From Galeopsis tetrahit (Eukaryota; Streptophyta; Magnoliopsida; Lamiales; Lamiaceae): 64,000 nt of DNA. How positions within the stretch are numbered: the first letter of the stretch is position 1; the number at the start of each line of letters is the position of its first letter. This document shows, in pieces, positions 31,591 to 43,560 of this stretch. The notes beneath the pieces were generated by a model that made no database searches, was not told where the DNA came from, and was given only the letters and a program-made list of their open reading frames with translations. Location: positions 15,638,677-15,702,676 of the forward strand of contig OY776124.1 of NCBI GenBank assembly GCA_963675135.1, in the 5' to 3' direction. The position numbers and the translations under genes were made by a program.

Positions 31591-34158
31591 AACAAGATCT
31601 TCTAAATTCAACCGTTGATTTCTCGGTTTGAAGATTTGTCGTTAAGTACACCGCCGTTATCTATTAAAATGGTGTTTCATCGTGCGTGACTCACGTTTGC
31701 AGCAAAATATAGCTGAGTGTGAAATTATCTATTAAAATGTTGTTTTTATAGTGTATAATAAGTATCTTGAGTAAGATTGCACCAAAACATCGCACGCACA
31801 TACACATTCATTAATGGTGAATTCCTAGGTGTTAGTAAAGGAGGAACTCATCGATCAAGCTTTGTTACAATTAATGATCGAGTTGAAATCTAAAGAACGC
31901 CAATATATATAACTCGAAATTCACCATGAATAAGCACCTGTTCCCTCAATGTTTCCAAGTACGTAGTGAAAAGAAAAAAGAAAGGAACATAGTTAATTTA
32001 TGAAAAAAAAAATAAAAGTGGCATTCCACATCATCAAAGCAGCTCGAAAATAAAATAAACCCCAATTTAATTTCATCATGGGCGACTCAGTGCGAATTTG
32101 TGGCAAAACTTCGTCGTGTGTTGAATTTCTATTAGAGTGTTGTTTCTATAGTGTACAAGTATCTTGAGTAAGATCATTCATCTTCACTCCAATTGAGTTG
32201 AAATCTTATACCTAGAAGTATAAGCTGCTACTCTAAAGGACACCGGGAACATGGAATTTACAATAAAGTATAAGTTGGTCCTTTTAGCACTTTGATTTTA
32301 TCCTTGTATTTTAAATAAGGAGAAAGAACCTCGACACATTTTTAAGATTGGATTTTCAAGATATTTTTTTATTCATTAGAAGTTAAACAAATTTAATGAT
32401 GTTTTTTTTTTTTTAAACCATGTCAGTTTTAATTGGGACACGTGGATCCGAATTAAAGCAATATTTTTTGTCATGTCGGGCTTGACAAAAATCAAAGTTC
32501 AAAGGTTAATAGGACCAAAATAAAAAACGAGTCGCATGCACGAGGGCCTTTTCCAATTTTATTAATTTTACAAATTTGCAATAGTTTCTTTAATTAAGAT
32601 TTTGCTTTGCAAAGGATTTATTATTTTCATAAATTCTCTATCTTCCTTCATTCGTTCTTTCCACTTAGTTGCGTGCACGAAGGCATGTATTAAGGAATTC
32701 ATGACTTGCGTTTTGAGCGGTTTATAGACGAGTGAAGAAATAAATAGATTCTTTCAAACTCTGGACAAATATCTGAAAAAAATCATCATGAAGGACGGAT
32801 AATCAGATGAAGGCACATGCAAAGGATAATAATTGCATTTTCCCATTTTTTTAATTTTTATATATATGTATGTACTTTGAAAATTTTGTGATGTTTCTGT
32901 TGAGAAATGAAATCGATTGTTGCTAAAATATATTTAAATGAACTTGCTAAAATTATTTTATTTTTAATGTAAACCCTAATCGCACGCACAATCATTTATG
33001 GAGAATTCCTAGATGTTGGCATCTATTGAAGGAGGAACCCATCACGCTTTGTCAAAATAATAAATTGTATTAATAAATTAAATGTGAAAAAAAAAAGAAT
33101 CAAGACCATCTTTGTTATCAAAGCTTAAACAGGAAAATCAAATACAGATAGGGAGCCAGACACATACACAAAAGATAGATAAAAGAAGCTTAATTACCTC
33201 TTTAATATCTGGTATTTTATCAAATTGAGTAGCGCTTAATTGGAAGACTGATGGTGTTGCCGTTATACCTTGAATTAATCAATTTGTTGCTGCAATTAAA
33301 AATAAAATTCATTAATACCATATACTAAGAAACAGAGCTAGATTTGGTAATAGAAGTAATTGCAACCTGAAGAAATTGCCTTGAAAATTAATACCCGGAG
33401 GAATGGCGATTCGACGGCCTTTATGGGTGATGGCTTAAACGAGCAGACTAACCCTTTGGTGAATACTCCGTTTACTTTCGTCTAAAGCTTTGGTGAATAA
33501 ATTATTCTAGTTTATTTATTCACCAAAGAAAGAATTATATAAAAATGAACTTCACTATTACCTTTTTAAATTATAGAATAAAGAAACACGTTTATTGTTG
33601 AACCTTGAAGATGATATGCTGGAGAAAATTCACATTTAGGACATGTTAGTATCAACAATCATCCTGTGACGTGTTCAATTTTAGCCTTGTATTTTAATAA
33701 GGGAAGATGCAATTTTTTTTCCTGTAAGTTACACAGTTTTTCATTTTGGTCCTTTTTGCACTTTGATTTTGATCCTGTAGCTTACAATTTTTTGAAAATT
33801 TTCGTCCGGCAACGGGCAACCTGCTGAAGATCGATCATCTTTCTGGCCAAATCTGGCATGGCAATTATTTTTGTTTATTTCATCATTCGCAACTCCACAC
33901 CATCAAAGTGGCTGGAAAATAAAAAGGCTCCAGTTTAATTTCATCATGTGCGACTCACGTGGGAATTTGCGATAAAAATATGCTGAGAGTGAAATTTCAG
34001 TTTATCTCTATTAAAATATTGTTTCTATATATAGTGTATAAGTATCATGAGTAAGATTATTCATCTTCACTTCAATTGAGTCGAAATCTTATACCTAAAA
34101 GTATAAGCAGCTCCTACTCTAAAGGACATTCAAGCAACTTGGAATTCGCCATAAATAA
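31591..34158. other. Non-coding duplicated DNA, including the unoccupied copy of the CACTA-2 and Stowaway target sites
   Basis: The stretch 32277-33290 is a close copy of 34435-35590 continued at 42348-42480. It contains, unoccupied, the Stowaway target (AAAATTATTTTATTTTT at about 32950) and the CACTA-2 target (AAAAGAAGCTTAATTACC at about 33181). Other short segments are shared with 30120-30480 and 43700-44100. No gene was found. Confidence 0.75.
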
Positions 34159-34446
34159 TCACTTGTGCGTTCGTGCATGCACAAATGCTTGAGTACAAGG
34201 AAAGAAGAAAGGGTTTTGTGGTGAAGGCTCCATCCAAGAACCATTCCTATCCATAATCTGAATTGCTGCATCTATATCCATAATTTTGCAAGGTGGCACC
34301 AATTTGAAAATTATTATTTCCCCCCTTCTAATCTCGTGCAAAAATGTATAGGTCCTCCACCCCCCACGTAAGCCATAGCTTGCCAGTATGAAAGTTGTTT
34401 CATTCTCTTTGATTTTATCCCATTTTTCTTCTGGTCCTTTTCGCAC
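34159..34446 (-). pseudogene. B3-domain gene fragment, copy B (C-terminal half)
   Basis: The minus-strand frame includes TTFILASYGLRGGWRTYTFLHEIRRGEIIIFKLVPPCK and AAIQIMDRNGSWMEP, the second half of a B3 domain, closely similar to copy A. The first half is missing and is replaced by the 34435-35590 duplicate segment. It keeps Gly (GGG) where copy A has a stop. Confidence 0.72.
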
Positions 34447-35104
34447 TTTGATTTTATCCTTGTATTTTTAATAAGGAGAAAGAACCTCAAAACGTTTTTA
34501 AGATTGGATTTTAAAGATATTTTTTTATTCATTAGAAGTTAAATAAATTTAATGACGTTTTTTTTTAAAGCATGTCAGTTTTAATTTGGACATGTGGATC
34601 CGAATTAAATCAATATTCTTTTTGTCACGTCGGGCTTGAAAAAAATCAAAGTGCTGAGGTTAATAGGACATAAATCAAAACGAGTCGCATGCACGAGGGC
34701 ATTTTCCAATTTTATTAATTTTACAAATCTGCAATAGTTTCTTTAAGATTTTGCTTTGCGAAGAATTTATTATTTTCATAAATTCTCTATCTTCCTCTAT
34801 TCGTTCTTTCCACTAGTTGCATGCACGAGGGCGTGTATTAGGGAATTCATGACTTGCGTTTTGAGCGGTTTATAGACGAGTGAAGAAATAAATAGATTCT
34901 TTCAAACTTTGGACAAATATTTGAAGAAAATCATCATGAAGGACGGATAATCAGATGAAGGCACATGCAAAGGATAAATAATTTCATTTTCACAATTTTT
35001 AAATTTTTATATATATGTATGTACTTTGAAAATTTTGTGATATTTCCGTTGAGAAATGTAATCGATTGTTGCTAAAATATATTCAAATGAACTTGCTAAA
35101 ATTA

Positions 35105-35357
35105 CTCCCTCCGTCCCACAAAGATAGCCATATTTGACTTTACACACAAATTAAGAAAAATTAATAAATGCAGTCAAGTTAAGCAATTTTTCCCTTGTAA
35201 TCTCATACTCCAAAATATGTTAAGCATTAATTACTCTTATTAATTAGGGGGAAAATTGACAATAAAGCATTTAATACTAAAGTAAAAGAGGAAATGTGGC
35301 TATATTTTGGGACATCCAAAAAAGGAATATGTGGTTATGTTTGTGGGACGGAAGAAG
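35105..35357. mobile_element. Stowaway-like MITE (Tc1/mariner type), 253 bp
   Basis: Terminal inverted repeats CTCCCTCCGTCCCACAAAG and GTGGGACGGAAGAAG, with a TA duplication on each side (35103-35104 and 35358-35359). The paralogous segment at about 32944-32960 has a single TA with no insert, giving a direct empty site. Confidence 0.92.
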
Positions 35358-35609
35358 TATTTTATTTTTAATGTAAACCCTAATCGCACGCACATACACA
35401 ATCATTTATGGAGAATTCCTAGATGTTGGCATCTATTAAAGGAGGAACCCACCATGCTTTGTCAAAATAATAAATTGTATTAATAAATGTGAAAAAAATG
35501 AATCAAGACCATCTTTGTTATTGCTTAAAGCAATACTAGTCCAAAAATAGATAGGGAGCCAGACATATACACAAAAGATAGATAAAAGAACACTACAAAA
35601 AATGAGCGA

Positions 35610-36085
35610 TTTACCGACGGACCTACCGACGGAATTGTCGTCGGTAGGCGTGGTTTCCCGACGGAATTACCGACGGAATAATTCAGTCGGCTCTAGACTC
35701 GTCGGTACGAGTTACCGACGGAATTTTTTTTTCCGTCGGTAGTCCCGACGGGTTCCCGACGGAATAAATCTGTCGAGTCTGCCGACGGATCTTATTCCGT
35801 CGGTAGTCCGAATGACCCGTTTCGAAACCGGGTCTGATATCTGTCGACAATTCCGTCGGTCCGTCCGTCGATAGTACCGACGGACTTACCGACGGATATT
35901 TAATTTTAGCATTTTTTTTAAGAAAAATATATCCGTCGGCTTCTGTCGGTAATTCCGTCGGTACGTGCCGACGGAACTGCCGACGGATCTAGATTTTATA
36001 TTTTTTAAATTCGGGATTATATTCAGTCGGTGTCCGTCGGGGGTTCCGTCGGTAGTGCCGACGGAATTATCCGTCGGCAAGTCAA
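35610..36085. repeat. CACTA-2 3' subterminal repeats
   Basis: About 30 copies of CCGACGG / CCGTCGG in both orientations, many facing each other over a few bases, so the strand could fold into multiple hairpins. Same motif as CACTA-1. Confidence 0.88.
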
Positions 36086-36183
36086 CCCAAAAAAATAAAT
36101 AATTGACCCGGGTCACCGACCCGACCCGACCCCCGACCCGACCCGACCCGCGAACTGTTATTAAGGCCACCATATATTATTCT

Positions 36184-36257
36184 GGCCTTGCTAGGAATCG
36201 AACCCGGGTGTGTGGGCGCCTAGTGAAGGGCGCCTACCACTTGGACAGATGTGTTAC
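36184..36257 (-). other. tRNA-like sequence with Pol III A- and B-box motifs inside CACTA-2
   Basis: The minus strand holds TGTCCAAGTGGTAGG (A-box-like, 36247-36233), then GGCGCC-CTTCACTA-GGCGCC (an anticodon-arm-like hairpin), then GGGTTCGATTCCTAG (36205-36191, exact B-box core GGTTCGATTCC). The order and spacing fit a tRNA, but the acceptor stem does not pair and the T-stem has a mismatch. It is a tRNA-derived relic or SINE-like piece and not a functional tRNA. Confidence 0.5.
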
Positions 36258-36725
36258 TTGTTCGTAATTGTAGTATTAATTGTATATGTACTCATTTTCG
36301 ACCCATTTTTTTTTTAAAATTCACAAAATTAATTTCTTTCAAATATATCAAATAATTAAATTTGAAATCTATAATTTATATTTTTATAATTTATATATTT
36401 TAAAATACTAAAATATTCATATTTTAACTAAAATACTAATATTGTTTTAGTAAAAAATTCATTTTTTTGCTAATTATTTTTAAAAAAATTTCATAAAATT
36501 AATTTCATTCACATAAATTAAATAATTAAATTTGTAATATAATTTATATATTTTTAAATACTAAAATATTCATTTTTTTTACTAAAATATTCATTTTTTT
36601 GCGAATTATATTTTTAAAAAAATCAAAAAAATAATTTCTTTTCACAATTTTTAGTTGTAACTTAATGATAAATAAATATTTTTAAATTGTACATCTAATA
36701 AAATAATTAGCTTACATTATATAAT
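36258..36725. other. CACTA-2 3' untranslated, AT-rich
   Basis: No coding sequence. AT-rich semi-repeats (ACTAAAATATTCATTTTTTT) are present. Confidence 0.5.
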
Positions 36726-39700
36726 TTATTCTTCATCTTCTTCCTCTTCATCTTCTTCATCTACATTTTCATTATTTGTCTCATCTTCCTCTTCATCATC
36801 ATCCTCCTCCTCCTCCTCCTCCTCCTCCTCCTCCTCCTCCTCCTCCTCCTCCTCCTCCTCCTCCTCCTCTTCCTCTTCATTTTCATCATCTTCCTCATTT
36901 CCATTATCGTTTTCAATTTCGATCAATTGTGAATTTCCAGCCGTCAAGTCTACGTGGATATTCAAATCTCCCGTAAAGACTTCAGTTCTAGCCTCTATTT
37001 GTTCCGTTTGAAACGGAGAATCATCTTCATCACTCTTGTCCTTTGTAGGGACTTCTACCATTGATCTTGCCTTTACTTTGCAAACAGCGTGCCATTCAAT
37101 TTTACTACGTGATGATCGTACTGGATACTTGCAGTAGTATACTTGAGATACTTGATGGGCAAATACAAATGGATCATTCCCGATATAGCTCCTTTTCGGA
37201 TTAACATCGACGAGTTTGTACTCCGGATGAATCCTTGTTCCTGAAGGGCCTGAATCAAACCAATGACACTTGAACAACACTACAGTCTTTGTTGGATATC
37301 CCGGATATTCTACTTCAACGACTTCGTGCAACACCCCATAGTAGTCACTTGCATCTGCATTGTAGTTTGCACTGCTAACGCAAACACCACTGTTGGTAGT
37401 CGCTTTTCTCGATGCATACTCAGATGTATGAAATCTGTAGCCCTTCACAATATAGCCGTTGTAAGTCTTTACACGACGTAGTGGTCCTTTGCTGAGATCC
37501 TTTAAGAATCGATTCCCAAAATCGTTTGACCGTCCCTATACAGTTCAAATAATTAACATTAATTATGAATCATATTTATTTACGTAAAATTTAAGGAAAT
37601 GGTACTCACACAACGTTGGAACCATCGGGCAAAATCACGTTGAAGACGAGCATCTATATCTGTATCTGAGATGTTTTGTTCTGTTCGTCTTAGTTCTTGA
37701 GTATACATCCTAATTCACAACATCCAATCACAATTAATATTAAATTACATAAATGAAGTAATGATAAAAATATGAAATACTTACTCAATGTAAGGCTGAA
37801 CTTCATCACAATTCAATAACACATACGTTTGTGCTATTTCTGCCTCTCTGTTCGACTCCCACTCTCGTTCAGTGAATTTTCCTATTGATCGTCCCTTAGA
37901 CTTGAATATAGACAGCATTCCATCAACCTCTTCACCGATATTGTCTGTATCTCTACCACCGTAGTTACGTGGTTCACTTCTCAACCGAGTGTTGACATGG
38001 TCTTCAAAATAATAAGAACAAAACATGCCAACCTCTTCATTCAAATATGCATTAACAATCGATGCTTCCACATTTGCCTTTTGTTTAGCATTGCGTTTCA
38101 AGTTGTGGAGATATCTGATTTATAATAAAAAAAACATATATTTTAATTCAGTGAACATGCATGCATGTAGTATATATAAAAAATGAAAAATGTAAGAGTT
38201 TACCTTTCAAATGGGTACATCCACCTGTACTGCACTGGACCACAAATTCTGGCTTCATACGCTAAATGAACGGGTAAGTGTTCCATGGAGTTGAAGAAGC
38301 TAGGTGGAAAAATTTGTTCCAACTTACACAAAATCACTGGAATATCTTGCTCCAAACGAATCATATCATCGATCTTGATCGTTGAAGATGTTAAATCTCT
38401 AAAAAAAAGACTTAATTCAGTGATAGCCCTCCACACATTGAGAGGAACAACGTCTCGGAACGCAATCGGTATCAAGCGCTGCATAAAAACATGACAATCG
38501 TGACTCTTCATCCCTGAAACCTTACCCCTGTTTATGTCTGCGCATCGACTCAAGTTTGACACGTAGTTGTCTGGAAAATTCAACTCGTGAATCCAACGAC
38601 ACAGTTGTTGTTTCTGTGGCTTGTCCAGTGTGTAGCAAGCCTTCGGATATTTACCTGTACTGGGATCCTTTTCCAACTCTTGACGACGACAATAAATGTT
38701 CAGCTCTTCCCGGGACTTTGGAGTATCTTTCGTCTTGCCTTCTGTGTTCATCATTGTGTGGAACACATTATCAAACACATTCTTCTCAATGTGCATCACG
38801 TCCAAATTGTGTCGGATCAATAGTGAACTCCAGTATGGCAAATCCCAAAAAATACTCATTTTATTCCATCCACCTGGGATTCGACCGTTGTGTTCAGCTG
38901 CATTTTCCTCAGTAGATTTTTTCAAACCCGTCCACTGAATCTCATGTAACAACGTATGTCCTGTACGGTAACATTATACTAGAAGAAATTAATAAAACAT
39001 ATACGTATAACATTATACTAGATCAAATAATTGTATAATTAATTAAAATACGTACCGTTTCGAATGGGCGGTCGATTGATTGTAACTGTTCTGTTCTTCA
39101 AGAAGTTGTTCTTATTCCTTCTAAATGGATGATCTCGAGGTAAGAACTTTCGGTGATTATCGAACCATGTAACTTTCCTACTCTTCTCAAGACTGAAAGC
39201 TTCAGAAAAATCCATACAATACGGACATGCTTGAAAACCAGCCGTTTTCCATCCAGACAACATAGAATATGCAGGAAAATCGCTAATGGTCCACAATAAA
39301 GCAGCACGCATCGTGAAATTCTGTTTTCTGAACACATCATACGTTTGGACACCACTTTCCCATAAAAAGATCAGGTCTTTTATAAGAGGCTGGAGATAAA
39401 CGTCAAGCTTATCTTTTGGATTCGACGGACCTGGCACCAATACAGTTAGAAACATTGTTTGAGGTTTCAAGCACATCCACGGAGGAAGATTATACGGAGT
39501 CAGAATCACCGGCCACAACGAATACTGCTTTCCAAAGCTCCCAAACGGTGCAAAACCATCAGTACACAAACCTAGCCTCACATTCCTCGGTTCAGAGGAA
39601 AAATTGGGATACACGTTGTCAAGGTGTTTCCAGGCCTCCGAGTCCGCCGGATGTCGCATCTCCCTAGACTCGGTCGAAGACGAATCTGTTGCATGCCACG

Positions 39701-40658
39701 TCATGTGTTGTGCTGTGGCAGTAGATTGATACAATCTCATTAAACGAGGAATGATTGGAAGATAATACATCTTCTTGTGTGCCACTTTCTTCTTCGACGG
39801 CTTCGATTGACCAGCGGGCCCCTTCCGACGTGGCTCTTTGTAACGAGGATGACCACACATCCTACACATGTTCAGATTGCTATCTTCATCACCCAAATAT
39901 AACATGCAACCGTTTATACAACAATCAATCTTCTCGACCGGCAATCCCATATTTTTCAGCATTTGCTTGCTTTGATGATACGTTGTAGGCACCTTATTCT
40001 CAGGAGGGCAGATCTCACTGCATAATTGTGTCATTTGCTCATATGCCCTGTTAGAAAGCTTGTTCTCGGTCTTGATAGCCATAAGTCGGGCATTAAATGA
40101 CAGTTGAGAGTGTGAATCACAACCCGGATACAAATCTTGATCGAGAAATTTGAGCATTTCATAAAACCGAAATGCTTCATCCGTCGGCTCCTCTTCTACA
40201 TTTGAAAAACCGGCTTCCATTATCATTGTTTGATACATATTGGGTTCTCCCTCCCCAAGTTGTTCTTCCCCACCAAACTGTTGTTCCCCACCGAACTGTT
40301 GTTCCCCACCAAATTGTTGTTCAGTACTCGTGCCGGCATGATTACCATATATTTGTCTTTCATAGATACCAGCAGTGTAATAGTATAAAACTTGATCAAA
40401 GTTATAAGGCCAACGTACTTCGCCGTGAAATGTCCAATTATAATAATTAACAGTGAAACCATTCTTCAGAACATGTACCAAAACCTCATCAATCGACTTA
40501 AATATTTTATTCTGACATTTTTTGGCATTACACGGACACTTGATACAATCCCCATGCATGTAATGTGGGTGGAGCTTTGCAAATTCAACAAATGACACAA
40601 GTTCATTGTAAAATTCACTATTCACATTTCCTATGCCAATAAGCATGTTTCTGCACAT
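36726..40658 (-). CDS. CACTA-2 transposase (TNP2 family, with DUF4218 and DUF4216), five exons
   Basis: Exons by eye (minus strand): about 40646-39056, 38960-38204, 38114-37785, 37709-37610, 37535-36726. The first two introns have GT donors and AG acceptors, and the joins keep frame (PPIRNG|HTLLHEIQ; MYPFE|RYLHNLK; QPYIE|MYTQEL; FQRC|GRSNDF). The order is a transposase-associated domain (NSEFYNELVSF, CPCNAKKCQNK), the TNP2 domain (CMLYLGDED, GLCTDGFAPFG, FPAYSMLSGW, ACPYCM), then NLDVMHIEKNVFDN, DUF4218 (LSLFFRDL, PVHLAYEARICGPVQYRWM) and DUF4216 (YIVKGYRFHTSEY, VVLFKCHWF). A (TCC)n microsatellite at about 36802-36868 gives a poly-Glu C-terminus. The very N-terminus of the associated domain is atypical. 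No internal stop was found, so it may be functional. Confidence 0.85.
36802..36868 (+). repeat. (TCC)n microsatellite encoding poly-Glu
   Basis: About 22 perfect trinucleotides. On the minus strand this reads GAG/GAA codons in frame with the transposase C-terminus. Length polymorphism here would only change the acidic tail. Confidence 0.92.
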
Positions 40659-40733
40659 ATTCGATCAGCATATTTATCAAATAATATATATAATAAATTG
40701 TTTATTAATATTTAATTGAATGCACTCAAATAC

Positions 40734-41172
40734 CTGAAATTCCTCCCAGTATTCATCCTTTTTCGTCTGCGGCACCTTCAGCCAAGAGTAGGCATTCGCA
40801 GCAATCTTGCACTGAGTAATCACCTCAGTGCAAATCTTCGATATCTCATTACCAGGAAGTAAGCTGTGACATTATATATATATTAAGAAACAAACACATT
40901 ATAAATTAAAAAACGTACAAAAATTGATGCTATTAAATATTGTTAAACCTTAAAATTATTTAATTAATTACTTACTGTACATTATCTTCAATCCATATTC
41001 TCAGTCTGGTTTCTCGGGCAAGCGTGGGATGTCGACGAGCTGCCGACGACTGAGATGACGGCGGCGAATGCTGTGGAACGGATGCCGACGACGTCAACGT
41101 AGCAGGCTCAACAGGCCTAAGTGAGGTTCTCCTACGTCGAGATCCTGAGGCCCCACTAGCATCTTGACTCAT
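40734..41172 (-). pseudogene. CACTA-2 first exons of a truncated TNPA-like frame
   Basis: Exon 1 (41172-40976) is MSQDASGASGSRRRRTSLR, then Ser/Pro-rich, then RIWIEDNV, ending at a GTAAGT donor. Exon 2 (40863-40734, CAG acceptor and GTATTT donor) reads LLPGNEISKICTEVITQCKI and KVPQTKKDEYWEEFQ, which fits the start of the En/Spm accessory (Transposase_24) protein. Splicing exon 2 to the next acceptor (40650) puts it out of frame with the transposase (KHAYWHRKCE then stop). I infer the rest of the accessory gene was deleted, so CACTA-2 may depend on TNPA from elsewhere or use these exons as a leader. Confidence 0.6.
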
Positions 41173-41965
41173 CTATTTTAATAAATAAAATTTAAAAGTA
41201 TAATAAATTAATCAATAATTAATATAGTAATGAAATCAATAATTTCCTAATTTAATTAATAACATTTTAGTAATTTAAGTCAATAATTTCCTAATTTAAT
41301 CAATAACAAAATCACGTTACTAATGAAATAAATAATTTACCAAACTAATTAATAATGACTTAATTTAAACAATAACAATAATTATTATATTAATCATACC
41401 GTACAACACCCCTACTTATAAGAATAATTACTAATTTAATCAACAATAATAACCTAGTTTAATTATAAGAATAATTACTAATTTAATCAACAATAATAAC
41501 CTAGTTTAATTATCAAAACGAACTAACAAGAACTACATTATATATTTGAACTAACATGCAATTTTTAATTACAATTAACCAATAAAAAACATATAATCCA
41601 CGTACTAACATATATTTGAATTAATTATACATATATATTCATCAACTACGTACATGAAATTTTATACGAACTAACATGCAATTTATAATAATTCAATAAC
41701 AGTTTTATAATAATTATAAACATGCAATTTATAATACAATAACTTAATTAAAATTAATTAAGAATTTATAAAACGTACCGTTTAAATTGAAAAAAATTGG
41801 AGTAGATAATCGTTATGCCCTTTCTCGATCAATCCACGCACCACGCACAAGAAAATCCACGAACAGGAGACGAACAGGGAGAGGGGGACGAAAGCAAAAA
41901 AAAAATTTCCCTTATGGGGAAGAACTGCCTCTCTTCGGCAGTTCTTATATAAAAAAAAAAAATTT
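41173..41965. other. CACTA-2 5' leader region, non-coding
   Basis: AT-rich. Includes a direct repeat of about 47 bp (41419-41465 and 41464-41512, AATTACTAATTTAATCAACA). Confidence 0.55.
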
Positions 41966-42118
41966 GGCTACCGACGGATATTTCCGTCGGTAGCACACGA
42001 ATATTTATTAGTCAGTCAAAGCGGTGCGGCTACCGACGGATATTTCCGTCGGTAGCACGCGAATATTAATGTGTCAGTCAAAGCGGGTCGGCTACCGACG
42101 GATATTTCCGTCGGCAGT
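41966..42118. repeat. Tandem 66-bp repeat in CACTA-2 5' subterminal region
   Basis: Three head-to-tail copies, each with the palindrome TACCGACGGATATTTCCGTC-GGTA followed by GAATATT and GTCAGTCAAAGCGG. Further single motifs continue to 42325. Confidence 0.88.
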
Positions 42119-42347
42119 CGAAATTTGAACGACCGACGGAAACAATCCGTCGGCAAGCAAGGCGAAACGACACCGTTTGGCTGCGGAACTAAATTCCGTC
42201 GGGAAGTCCGTCGGCCGGTCCCGACGGAACGTGTATTCCGTCGGGAGTCAGTCGATTCGAGAATTCTGTCGGCGATCCGTCGGTCCGACCGACAGAATGT
42301 ATTCCGTCGGTAGCCTTCCGTCGGCAAACTCCGCGTTTTTTGTAGTG

Positions 42348-43049
42348 GAAGCTTAACTACCTCTTTAATATCTGGTATTTTATTATTGTCGTCCTTTACA
42401 AAATTGAGTAGCGCTTAATTGGAAGACTGATGGTGGTGCCATTGTACCTTGAATAAATAAATTTGTTGCTGCAATTAAAACTAAAATTGATTAATACCAT
42501 ACCATATATAAAAAATCACAAATGGTCTTCTAACTTTACCGTAATCCACATTTGGTCCTTTTTCTTTTAGTTTTTCAACTGCAGTCTTTTTATTATCAAG
42601 ACAGGTCATTTCCGGTAAGATATTTAATTAAAGATTGGCCGGAAATCCCATGTGCTTCACAGGTGAAATATCATATATATATCCAAAATGGCCCACTTCC
42701 GAAAATTTTTCTTGCACGGCCATCTAAAATATATTTAAATGAACTTTCTAAAATTATTTTATATTTAATGAACTTGCTAATCCGACTCATTCCATGCGTC
42801 CAATGCATGCTACACGAGTCAAAAATTCGTTGAGAGTGAAATTAAATTCACTTGTATCTCTATTAAAATATTGTTTCTATATATAGTGTATAATTAATTA
42901 AGTATCATGAGTAAGATTATTAATCTTCACTCCAATTGAGTCGAAACCTTATACCTAGAAGTATAGGCAGTTCCTACTCTAGAGGACACCAGCAACATGG
43001 AATTAACCTTAAATAAGCATTTGTGAGTTCGTGCGTGCGTGCATGAATG
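42348..43049. other. Continuation of the duplicated segment after CACTA-2
   Basis: GAAGCTTAACTACCTCTTTAATATCTGG continues the sequence interrupted at 35590 and parallels 33187 onward. No coding sequence was found. Confidence 0.7.
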
Positions 43050-43560
43050 ATGGAGTACGAAGAAAGAAGAAAGGGTTTTGTGGTGAAGGTTCCAATGCAG
43101 TTTTTTAGCCCAACGTTAGCTCTTCAGATGCAATACCTGCCACCAATTTGAAAATTATCATTTCTCCCCTTTTAATCTTGTGCAAAAATGAAAAGGTCAT
43201 CCACCCCCCCCCCAACACTTAAGCCAAAGCTTGCCAGTATGAAAGTTGTTTCATGCTCTTTTCACAATTCATCCACCAAAACAATTGTGGAATCATGGTT
43301 GGGCAAATAGAGTTTCTAGAACGCTCTCGGTATATGCATCCAAAAACCGCCCCCATCAACGTTCGATGGGAGCATGAGCTTTACAAAAGGAGGAATGTCA
43401 TTTTGTAAACTAGCAAGAATTCTTTCGGTTTCACCTAGTACAGAACACTGTGGTAAAACGTCGTTGTATAAGTCCTTATATAGGCTTGGTCCTCTTCTTT
43501 TCTCCATTGCTTCCTGATTTCTAAGAACTACAGTCCTTATAGCTTGTTTTCGTACTTTAT
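43050..43560 (-). pseudogene. B3-domain gene fragment, copy C
   Basis: The minus-strand frame 43507-43316 reads SLYKDLYNDVLPQCSVLGE then ILASLQNDIPPFVKLMLPSN and GGGFWMHIPRAF, the first half of a B3 domain with its upstream linker. The second half (43300-43120) is present but frameshifted and contains stops. Copies A and C share the same upstream linker, so they derive from one ancestral gene. Confidence 0.72.

Larger units (their letters stand above)
35591..42347 (-). mobile_element. CACTA-2: complete 6757-bp CACTA element
   Basis: The ends are CACTACAAAAAATGAGCG and, from the other side, CACTACAAAAAACGCGGAG. A GAA target duplication flanks it (35588-35590 and 42348-42350). The paralogous, empty sequence at about 33187 reads AAAGAAGCTTAA, which fixes the insertion exactly. 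Both ends carry CCGACGGA/TCCGTCGG subterminal arrays (35610-36085 and 41966-42320). It encodes on the minus strand a TNP2-type transposase with DUF4218 and DUF4216 regions, plus a truncated accessory reading frame. Confidence 0.95.

Noticed and set aside
36184..36257. Functional tRNA gene
   Set aside because: A- and B-box motifs are present but the acceptor stem does not pair and the T-stem is imperfect; kept only as a tRNA-like relic.
36776..36976. Plus-strand poly-proline open frame
   Set aside because: It is the reverse of the (TCC)n tract that encodes poly-Glu in the transposase on the minus strand.
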